A stretch of DNA of 64,000 nt from Telmatactis stephensoni (lineage: Eukaryota > Cnidaria > Anthozoa > Actiniaria > Isophelliidae), in the NCBI GenBank assembly GCA_029948255.1, contig JALIZF010001474.1, positions 43,501-107,500 of the forward strand, given 5' to 3'. This document shows positions 55,111-64,000 of the stretch, in pieces. The notes under the pieces were generated by a model, which saw only the letters and a list, made by a program, of their open reading frames with translations, was not told the DNA's origin and did no database searches. Positions within the stretch are counted from its first letter, which is position 1; each line of letters opens with the position of its first letter. A program made the position numbers and the translations under genes.

Positions 55111-55719
55111 AGGGTTGTCCAGAATCACCATTAGATACCATTGGTGAAATATGTTTTACCAATGGTGTCTATTGGTAAATTTCCACAGGAAGCCCATGCA
55201 AATGTAATACAAAAATGTATAACTCATTAGCTGATTATTTCCACAGGAGGTCCAAACAAATGCAATACAAAATGTGCATCCCATTCTGCTTGTGGTATAA
55301 TTACATAACTACCTTACATCACATTTATCAAATACGTGTCTCACCCTGTATTTTGATGTTGTGTTAAAAAAAAAATTTTTTTGGGGGGGGCGGGATCACC
55401 AATGGCATCTATTGGTAAAAATTCACAGGGAGTTCATACAAACGTAGTACAAAAATGTATAAGTGTTTCACTCTGTAGTTTCATGTATTTGGTTAAAAAA
55501 ATTTTTCTGGGGGGATATTGACAATGAAACCAATGGTACCATTGGTACCATTGGTACCATTGGTGACCATAGAGGCTACAAAAAATAACATTTCAAATGG
55601 TGAAATAAGTCATATTGGGTATCCTGTGATAAGTGTGGGGCTTGAAGGTTGCTAAACGACTTTGTCTATAATGGTGAGATTAGACCATTGGGTATCCTGT
55701 GTTGAATGGCATTCAGATT

Positions 55720-57000
55720 GAGAGATGTAGGGGCTTGACGGTGTTCACCAATGGTACCATTGGTAAACTGAAATCACCATTGGTAAATGACTTTGTCTAA
55801 TGGTGAAATTAGGCCATTGGGTATCCTGTGTTGAAAGGCATTTAGACTAAGAGATGCAGGGGCTTGAAGGTGTTCACCAATGGTACCAATGGTACCATTG
55901 GTAAACTGAAATCACCATTGGTAAAAGATTTTGTCTAACGGTGAAATTAGGCCATTGGGTATCCTGTGTAGAATGGCATTTAGACTAAGAGATGCAGGGG
56001 CTTGAAGGTGTTCACCAATGGTACCATTGGTAAACTGAAATCACCATTGGTAAATGACTTTGTCTAATGGTGAAATTAGGCCATTGGGTATCCTGTGTTG
56101 AAAGGCATTTAGACTAAGAGATGCAGGGGCTTGAAGGTGTTCACCAATGGTACCAATGGTACCATTGGTAAACTGAAATCACCATTGGTAAAAGATTTTG
56201 TCTAACGGTGAAATTAGGCCATTGGGTATCCTGTGTTGAAAGGCATTTAGACTAAGAGATGCAGGGGCTTGAAGGTGTTCACCAATGGTACCAATGGTAC
56301 CATTGGTAAACTGAAATCACCATTGGTAAATGACTTTGTCTAATGGTGAAATTAGGCCATTGGGTATCCTGTGTTGAAAGGCATTTAGACTAAGAGATGC
56401 AGGGGCTTGAAGGTGTTCACCAATGGTACCAATGGTACCATTGGTAAACTGAAATCACCATTGGTAAATGACTTTGTCTAATGGTGAAATTAGGCCATTG
56501 GGTATCCTGTGTTGAAAGGCATTTAGACTAAGAGATGCAGGGGCTTGAAGGTGTTCACCAATGGTACCAATGGTACCATTGGTAAACTGAAATCACCATT
56601 GGTAAATGACTTTGTCTAATGGTGAAATTAGGTCATTGGGTATCCTGTGTTGAAAGGCATTTAGACTAAGAGATGCAGGGGCTTGAAGGTGTTCACCAAT
56701 GGTACCAATGGTACCATTGGTAAACTGAAATCACCATTGGTAAGACTTTGTCTAACGGTGAAATTAGGCATTGGGTATCCTGTGTTAAGTGTTTGGGATT
56801 CCTGTGGTATCAATTGCTCCGGCTTGGCTTACCAATGGTACCAATGGTACCATTGGTAAACTGAAATCACCATTGGTAAACGACTTTGTCTAATGGTGAA
56901 ATTAAGGCATTGGGTATCCTGTTTTGAATGGCATTAATATTTAGACTAAGAGATGCAGGGGCTTGAAGGTGTTCACGAATGGTACCAATGGTACCATCAC
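55720..57000 (+). repeat. Satellite of 129- and 138-bp units with ACCAATGGTACCATTGGT
   Basis: About nine units marked by GCAGGGGCTTGAAGGTGTTC at 55856, 55994, 56123, 56261, 56399 and so on. The 129-bp form lacks one 9-base CCAATGGTA step present in the 138-bp form. Each unit contains the self-complementary word ACCAATGGTACCATTGGT and further ACCATTGGT copies, so strands can fold on themselves at many points. Related words also occur at 55130-55560 and 59280-59345, outside the array but inside the element. Confidence 0.95.
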
Positions 57001-58140
57001 TTTTTGGATACAAGTTCTATGTGATATCTTAATATAATGAATGGGCAATTGATCGTATTGTACGGTGACAATGTGACTCGTACTTCAAAAGAATAACGTT
57101 TGAAATTCCTTCCGTAACCGTACTGTGCATTGCATTTGATGTCGTCTGAATAATTAAGCATGGGCTTTCATAGACTTTAATGGGCTACGAACTTTATTTA
57201 CAAAACGTAAACGGAGTGGCTATCCGTTACCCGTACGCGAAATTCTGTCTTCTATTCGTACGGTAGTGCGTGAAATGCGGTCGAGTTGGCAGTCTAAGTT
57301 AATTCAGAATCACCTTGAAAATCTAAATAATTTTGACTTCCGTACGAACAGTAATCGGGTGTGATTTACATGGATTTTTTTTCCTAAATATTAAAGCAAC
57401 TGAAATTTGGATACAAAGGTCCTTGCGGTTTTCCTGTGAATGAGTAATTTAGGATTCGTTACGTTGTATATAAGCTAGCTTACTTCGTCTGTTCAGTTAA
57501 TTGCCTTCAGTAAAACGTCTTAAAAATTCCTCTCAAGTTGGAATTCAACAATGAAGGTAACTATTAGATCAATGTTTAGAATTATTTGGAATATAGCTAT
57601 AGATTACTTTGAAAAAACTTGTTTGTACGTAGCTATTATTCATTATAATCAATATAAACTTGAAGACAGTATTACTAGTATTGTTGTTTGTTGTGCAGAA
57701 AAACAATCAACTTCACATTATGATACCGGATTTTGTTTCAGATAATATTTTATGTAGCACTACTGTACAAAGTCAATTACAAAGTGACTTAAAATAAATA
57801 TTTCAGATCAGTGTTATAAAAAAACTTATTATAAAGCTAAAAATGTAAGTACATATTATTTAATATAAACTGAAAACATTACATTTAAAATCAATATTGT
57901 TTCAATTGAAATTGGAACACTGCCATTCATGCGTGAGTGAGACGTAAGCAATGTTTTATGAAGTTTTTTCTTTCTAATTTTAAGCAAGACGCTCCATCTT
58001 TACGGTAATATAAGATAAATTAGGTAAACAACAATAAAGATTACTAGCAACCGCTTGTGAATGTGATCGATTCAATGGGCGATTGACTGATAATTGATAA
58101 TTAAAGTGAACAGTCGTATATTATTATTTGAACACAGTGC
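57000..58140. other. Central unique part of the inverted-repeat element
   Basis: Contains a TATA-like TGTATATAAGC at 57464 followed about 80 bases later by an ATG frame of 64 aa (57551-57745) that starts MK and meets a GTAACT donor-like word at once. No family signature, so this is at most a candidate promoter and first exon. Words CCGTACGG and CGTACGG recur at 57100-57350. Confidence 0.35.
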
Positions 58141-58184
58141 AATTAACCAAAATTAAAGATGGCTTTATCAAAAACCTCGACTTT

Positions 58185-59215
58185 TGAAAACGACAATAAC
58201 ACACATTATGTAGCCGATTCCTGGTTGTGATTAATCGAAATATTCTCCATGAGTCTTCCATGGGTAAATCACCAAAATACCTTGTATTTTAGAAGCCACT
58301 TTCTCCAACATAGAAACTTCAGCTTTCGAAAACGACGGTATACAAAAACTAGATGGCCGGTTAATTCTACAATTTATATCGGTTGCGTGGTTGTGATCAA
58401 CAATCAAGGACCTTGGCCTTGTATATTACAAGCCGCTTTATCGCTTAGTCCAAAAACTTCAGCTTTTCAAAACGACGATGACACATATTATATTATATGG
58501 CCACTTGTCGATCGATTAATTGCTAAGCAAACAGTCGAATTATTCAATAAATCAAAGGACTTTTGTATCCAAGAACTTCAGCTTTTGAAACGACGATAAC
58601 ACACATTATATTATATGGCCGCTTGTCGATCGATTGCTAAGCCAACAGTCGAATTATTCAATAAATCAAAGGACTTTTGTATCCAAGAACTTCAGCTTTT
58701 GAAAACGACGATAACACACATTATATTATATGGCCGCTTGTCGATCGATTGCTAAGCAAACAGTCGAATTATTCAATAAATCAAAAGACTTTTATTCAAT
58801 AAATTAAAGGACTTTTGTATCCAAGAACTTCAGCTTTTGAAACGACGATAACACACATTATATTATATGGCCGCTTGTCGATCGATTGCTAAGCCAACAG
58901 TCGAATTATTCAATAAATCAAAGGACTTTTATAAAGAACTTCAGCTTTTGAAAACGACGATAACACACATTATATTATATGGCCGCTTGTCGATCGATTG
59001 CTAAGCAAACAGTCGAATTATTCAATAAATCAAAAGACTTTTATTCAATAAATTAAAGGACTTTTGTATCCAAGAACTTCAGCTTTTGAAACGACGATAA
59101 CACACATTATATTATATGGCCGCTTGTCGATCGATTGCTAAGCCAACAGTCGAATTATTCAATAAATCAAAGGACTTTTATAAAGAACTTCAGCTTTTGA
59201 AAACGACAATATTAC
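58185..59215 (+). repeat. Second satellite, units of about 115-140 bp
   Basis: About eight units marked by AACTTCAGCTTTTGAAAACG, then ACACATTATATTATATGGCC, GCTTGTCGATCGATTGCTAA and CAGTCGAATTATTCAATAAA. The first units (58185-58440) are diverged and the later ones nearly identical, including a higher-order pair of about 254 bp (58800-59050 against 59055-59200). Unrelated to the first satellite. Confidence 0.93.
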
Positions 59216-59352
59216 ATATTATGTGGCCGGTTGTGATCCAATTATTCACAGAGGGTATCAATTTACCAAAAGGACCATGCTTCACCAATGGTTCACCAAT
59301 GGTGAATTCGATTTACCAATGGTACCATTGGTACCATTGGTAAAGCCGGCCG

Positions 59353-59415
59353 TAGAAGTTGATACCACAGGAATCCCAAAGCCAAGCAATTGATACCACA
59401 GGAATCCCAAACACG
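59353..59415 (+). repeat. GATACCACAGGAATCCCAAA direct repeat
   Basis: The word occurs twice, 30 bases apart, with GCCAAGCAATT between the copies. An inverted relative (TTTGGGATTCCTGTGGTATC, then AATTGC) lies at 56795-56822 within the first satellite. Confidence 0.75.
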
Positions 59416-59524
59416 AGCGTACATATTGTGATAGGGTTTTTGGAGGGAACCCTGTGTAAATTCACCAATAGACACCATTGGTAAAACACATTTTACCAAT
59501 GGTATCTAATGGTGATTCTGGACA

Positions 59525-60285
59525 TACTTGGTTTAGAAGGCCAGCAAAAAACAGCAAATTGAAAATTCTGCGTTTTTGGTATTGTGTTTTGTTGATTAAT
59601 TGGGTCAGATTGCTCCAAAAAGACTTTTCTTCGTCGTTTAATTTCTGCGAGCAAACTTGGAGTCGCTTAGATGAACGACATGAGAAAACAAAACTTTGTA
59701 AAAGCAGCAAAAAAACTTGGTCAACCATCAAAACAGTCCACCAAAAGGCAAATGGCAATTATTCTCTTCGAAAAATGTAAACAAAGGGATCTAAGGAATT
59801 CAACTTCAGTGTCAAAAGGTACTAAAGTTTGACTGAAAACACAAGTCATTGTCACTGAACATGCAAACTTACAAGACGAATGACACAAGGTACAACAAGT
59901 TGGAGTGATAATTTGCTTCGCAATTTAAGGTATTTACTTTGAGTTTCATGTGTTCATTTTCAGTGGAATGAATTAGAAAATTTCCTTTAGTTGTTGATGA
60001 GGTTTTTTTTCGCCAATGATTGTTTTTCGTAAAACATTTTGACAGTTATGTTACTACTATTTTAATATTAAATCGCTCGAGTGAGAGTTTTCCCGCCACT
60101 TGGTGTTTCTTGTTTATATTTTAAAGACATAATTAAAATTACCAAACAACTGATTTAAAGTAAACTTTTTAGCAAGACCTTGCGAAATTTAAACATTATG
60201 GAAATAAACAACTATAAATCAAACAAGCTTTTAGTTTTAAAGTTCATGTTTGTTGCTGTGAATACTCGCTGTTTCAATTTGATCT
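59525..60285. other. No gene recognised
   Basis: Frames at 59478-59780 and its minus-strand counterpart have no family signature. AT-rich. Confidence 0.35.
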
Positions 60286-60289
60286 TCAT

Positions 60290-60720
60290 TAATTACTCGT
60301 GCCTAGGCCGTAGGCCGGGAACGAGGAATAAACTACAAATGTTTTTTCTTTTCTTTTCTTTTTTTTCTTTTTTCTTTTTTCTTTTTCTTTTTTCTTTTTC
60401 TTTTTTCTTTTTTCCCCTGATTTCGTCTCGAGAAAAGGCCATTCTTGCGCAATTGGTCACGTTTTGCAGTTCCTGATTGGTTAAGAGCGTAAGAAACAAT
60501 GCCGCCCTTCATTCATCACCTTTGAGCGAGTGCGAACTCTTCTTAGTGAACGCCAGCCAGGAACTTTAGGAATGCAAGATGGCCGACAGCAAAGAAAATA
60601 GTAGCTTTTAGAGACAGGCTCTTCCAGCAGTAGAACAATGTAAAGTGGAGCTTTTAACTCGAGATATACCTAGACACTTATCAGAGCTTCAGAACGGGCC
60701 ACCGCTTAACGAATCATTTC
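60290..60720 (+). repeat. Interspersed repeat family B, copy 2
   Basis: Inverted relative of 7330-7790 (see there). It begins CTCGTGCCTAGGCCGTAGGC and contains a pyrimidine-rich CTTTTT run (60341-60414) that the first copy lacks. Confidence 0.7.
60341..60414 (+). repeat. (CTTTTT)n pyrimidine tract
   Basis: Imperfect runs of CTTTTT/CTTTT, with artefactual Phe/Ser or Lys/Glu frames on the two strands. Confidence 0.92.
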
Positions 60721-60724
60721 TGGA

Positions 60725-61770
60725 AAACCTGTTGAGGACCTTTGAGCTTAAAATGGCAAAGTTGTGCTGTAAATTAATTGTGCGGTTACGATGATTTCTC
60801 CAATTAACGAGTAAAATTTGGATGCTGCAGAAAAAAACTTTTCTTAGAAAAAGGAAACAGCACGTTGCTATCACCCACATAAACATCCAACAGGGGCTGG
60901 AAGGGATTTTGTGTGATCCGTGATTTGACTCGAATAAAGTAATGACTCGAATTGAGTGCGTGATCCGAGAAAGTAAGCCACATTTTGGCGCGAATTTCCT
61001 GAAATTGATTTTAAAATATGCGTGATTCGTGAAATGACGGAATGTTTGAAGTGTGATTAGTGATCAAAACCTCCCTTCAAGATATATCTGAGTTTGATTA
61101 AATTCAAGCTGACCGCATTCTGTATTAGATAATTACTGCTCACAGCGACATTAGTGGAAAACGTCTGCGCATGCTCGTAGTCACGTCTTAGTGCTTTTGT
61201 AAACTTATGCCAATTTCTCTTTTACGATTGCCTTCAACAATGGTTTTCACAAAAATATCAAACCTTAAGGTCAGTTATTGAAACTTATGGCTAGTATTCA
61301 CACAACGCCTGCATTACTCAGTATCGTTGTCTCATAAAAGAATTCAATGAGGTATACACCGATAATACGAGCATTTCATTTCAAACAAGCTAAAACTGGC
61401 ATATTTCTTAAGAAAACATCGTAATATGTACGCATGCGCAAACGTTTTTCTCTAGTGTCGCTCACAGCATTATTCGGTAGAACGAAATGAACTACCTGCA
61501 AAATACCTAAAAAGCTGGCGCAGAAGTGGTTATCTGATCTAATATAATTACTGACAATCAGACCTTCAACAAAACTGCCAAAATCACTTTCATCTTAGAA
61601 AATAACATTTCGAACTCAAATACGCATGTGTACAATGCTTGCTGAAGATCCAACTTGCAGCTCTGCTTTGTTATAACAGGGCAAGTTGTTCGAGTAATAA
61701 TTCTTGTCAAAGACAGCTGGGTTTCGAAAAGGCTCTGAAAAGTATTGAATCTGCTAACTTAGTAGTTTCA
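60725..61770. other. No gene recognised
   Basis: Short frames only; ACTCGAAT-type words and GATCCG/GTGATT words recur around 60915-61060, otherwise unremarkable. Confidence 0.35.
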
Positions 61771-61775
61771 TTCCT

Positions 61776-61965
61776 AATAGGCCATTTGCATCATGGCGTC
61801 ATAAACTACAACTACCAGAATGCTTTGCCCACTTTCTTTTGTAAAGCAATTAGTGCCAATTGTTGTACTATTCTCAAAAGGGAATAAAAATCTGAATAAG
61901 AAAGAAAATTCATAGAGCATTCTGGTAGTTGTAGTAAAATGACGCTATCGTGCAAATTGCCTATT
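61776..61965. mobile_element. MITE (family M2), copy 2
   Basis: About 190 bp with AATAGGC...GCCTATT ends and the ACTACAACTACCAGAATGCT arm pair, the same family as 38079-38270. The two copies are alignable end to end by eye. Confidence 0.9.
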
Positions 61966-61969
61966 ATCC

Positions 61970-63570
61970 TCCGATCCTTAACCCGATTGTCACCTCTATT
62001 TTCAGGCATTCTCGTTTTAAATTATAGAATTTTCATGATCAGCGAGAATCCGGAACACAGGAAAAACAAGACTTTTTTCCCCCAAACATCGCAAGTGTTG
62101 CCTGCATGGCTAGACATTATACTAACGTCTGTTAAAAATGTTGACGGGCACTATATCAAAATTCTTCAACTGTTTTAGGCATTTTTTTCGGTAATTGCTG
62201 ATGAATAGAGAGAAACAATATATATATAGGTCGGATCGTGATGCGGTTACGAATTTATAACCTAATTTCACTTAGTTATGTTGGCACCTGTCGGTTTCGT
62301 ATTGCTAGAATTTCGGAAAAAACGCTAAATCGGAAAACTCTAATCGAGTAAATACTAGCGAAGTAAATTTTTGCGGTACCTTATTTTTGTATATGTTTGT
62401 GCAATTAGCTATATACCACTGTGATGTTATTGAGGTTCTTACAACGAAATTTGGCCCGCATTAGTGTGCGTACTACATATAATCACAAAGACATTCAGAT
62501 CAACAGGATTAAACAAAGAAGATGCCGTTATTTCTCCGTACTTGTCTAGTAATATAATAGGTGGCATAATTTGTGTGCACGTTTATGCATAACAATAGAT
62601 TTTATGAAAGTGTGCCAAGACTGGGACACATAAGACATTTGTCTTAAATACAAAAGGTCTACTCAACCGCACAGAGTGCGGTCGTTAGTGTCCAAGATTA
62701 GATCGTGTTGAAGTCGTAATGCAGTCGTAATGCAGTACAGCATAGCTGTTATTACGTCGTGACATGCTGCCACGTCAAAACCACGCTTCACGTGGTACAA
62801 ACTGGCCAATCAGAACAATTTGTACAGTGCATGAAAATTGAATAATAAATTGTGACATCTTTTGTTGTTGTTGTTTTGTTTTGTTTTTTAATGTAGAATA
62901 GAATAACACACTAGGTGAATACTTGTCTCTTCCAGATTACACTAATAATACAGTTTAAAGTGATTATAAAAACAGCTACTTGACATGACAAGAAAACAAT
63001 TTAGCTCCTTGTTCACGAGCCACTGCACGCTTATATTAAAAAAAAAATGAATTCACGTGGACGTAAAACGATTGAATCACGAATAAATGAATTTCAGATT
63101 ATGTTTCACGGGAAATTAAATAGCTCAATCACGCTTCACGAAAAAAGTATAGGGGACCCTGATCAAATTGGAAATACACAACTAGAATTACTTTGTTTTC
63201 TATATCACCTTGAATCAGATCTAATGAAGCCAAAAATTCACGTATTTGTTTTGGAACCATATTTATCCAGCTGTGAGGCAAGGCAGAAAATTGGCGGGAT
63301 CTTTGGAGGTCAAGTATCAAACATCTAAAAATCGCACCATATTTTCGGTTAATAAGTCGTCAAAATAAACTAAAGCGACGATCAAATTTCTTTGAATTCG
63401 TAGACGTGTCAATTATGTGGTTAGACACCAGCTGCCCCATATTTAACTTATACTATTCTTTTGTTTATATATTACTGGTATCCGCTAGGAATTTTTATAA
63501 TTAGCTGTAAATTCCTACATAAACTTTGAGAGGAGGTTCCGGCCAACGTAAAACCCAAAGTTTAGATCAT
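61970..63570. other. Mostly non-coding; upstream region of the last signal-peptide exon
   Basis: A 93-aa frame (63047-63328) has no recognised domain. From about 63330 the sequence matches the upstream region of the exon at 51354 (ATCGCACCATATT, CGGTTAA.., ACGATCAAATTTCTTT), so this block is probably promoter and 5' leader. Confidence 0.45.
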
Positions 63571-63576
63571 GGCACG

Positions 63577-63625
63577 ATGAAGTTTATTTCTATGCTTCTT
63601 TTGTTGATCGATATAAGTCAAATTG
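63577..63625 (+). CDS. Signal-peptide first exon, dispersed copy 7
   Basis: ATG opens MKFISMLLLLIDISQI, then one base and a donor GTAAGT at 63626. An ATG nine bases upstream (63569) is closed by a stop after three codons, so this start is preferred. Leader (AAAGTTTAGATCAT), donor and intron start (TTCTTCACTTGA) equal copy 6. Any further exons lie beyond the window or are not recognised. Confidence 0.5.
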
Positions 63626-64000
63626 GTAAGTTTCTTCACTTGATAATATAAAAATTAGGTACTACCTAATAGCGGACCGGAGCTCCCATTTGAATTTAAT
63701 TTGTTTTTGACGTTTTTGATTCAAATGAATTGGGCTTCCGGTAGTACGTAATTTCAAACAAAGATTCAATTTTGTAAACTGAAAGGCTTGAAAAAGTTGA
63801 AACTAAACGTATATGGATTATGGATAAAGCTTTTTAGCATTTGCTTTGGTTTGTATATACTCTTACCGTTCGGTGTCCTGTGATAATTATAAGGGTTTTC
63901 AAGCTCAGTGACCTTTATCACAGTATATATCAATTAGTTAGATTTTAGAATTAACTTTGTAGTATGATTCATAATTCTCAGAAATCAGTAAAAAGCAAAA

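Larger units (their letters stand above)
55116..59524. mobile_element. 4.4-kb inverted-repeat element carrying two satellite arrays
   Basis: The ends TGTCCAGAATCACCATTAGA with TACCATTGG following and the complement ending at 59524 form inverted repeats of about 70 bases, through CACCAATAGACACC/GGTGTCTATTGGT. Inside are a 129/138-bp satellite (55720-57000), a unique central part (57000-58140) and a second satellite (58185-59215). The ends start TG and finish CA, but no LTR structure, transposase or clear target duplication was seen, so the class is open. Confidence 0.75.

Noticed and set aside
60180..60499. Phe/Ser-rich and Lys/Glu-rich frames on opposite strands
   Set aside because: Both are translations of the CTTTTT tract.
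1..64000. CRISPR array, operons, bacterial promoters
   Set aside because: The DNA is plainly eukaryotic; the regular repeats are satellites or tandem duplications without spacer structure.

Overview
The window is animal (metazoan) DNA: AT-rich, with spliced genes (GT-AG introns), many microsatellites, LINE fragments, miniature inverted-repeat elements and a class A GPCR. The mix of LINEs, KDZ-type transposon and gene families fits a cnidarian, most likely an anthozoan (coral or sea anemone). That placement is inference from the sequence, not a database match. Little of it is ordinary host gene; most is mobile or repeated DNA.

Layout. 1-3000: one single-exon neuropeptide-receptor-like GPCR (1832-2864) broken by a one-base frame change. 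3.6-10.9 kb: LINE 3' ends (4194-5190 minus, 9360-10617 plus, 10668-10860 plus), an inverted-repeat element holding a RecQ-like helicase fragment (7937-8765), and a miniature LTR element (9856-10440) nested in a LINE tail. 10.9-15.35 kb: a tandem array of about 0.82-0.87 kb units, five of which carry a short signal-peptide first exon with a splice donor. Relatives of that exon recur alone at 51354 and 63577. 16.5-25.1 kb: inverted-repeat elements, one of them (18534-22783, TAAATC target duplication) containing a nearly complete LINE. 26-29 kb: tetranucleotide repeats and a decayed Ty3/Gypsy integrase relic.

29048-50464 is the centrepiece: a 21.4-kb KDZ-type DNA transposon with about 320-bp terminal inverted repeats and an ACTGAAA target duplication on both sides. 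It carries (1) a 17-exon transposase (29472-37487) with an N-terminal CxC zinc cluster, a D/D/E core and a coiled C-terminus, whose frame stays open across all 16 predicted junctions (905 aa); (2) an RFX-like winged helix joined to a kinase fold whose catalytic residues are all replaced, with a frame break in the kinase part (40933-42523); (3) on the other strand a five-exon gene (49827-45603) joining a homeodomain-like helix-turn-helix to an HMG box, open for 466 aa. Smaller elements are inserted in its introns and spacers. The transposase presumably moves the element, while the two passengers look like DNA-binding cofactors or regulators.

50.5-64 kb: two relatives of the signal-peptide exon, a duplicated upstream block, hairpin elements, and a 4.4-kb inverted-repeat element (55116-59524) filled with two unrelated satellites, one built from the self-complementary word ACCAATGGTACCATTGGT. 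No tRNA gene, rRNA or CRISPR array was seen; one tRNA-derived SINE is present.
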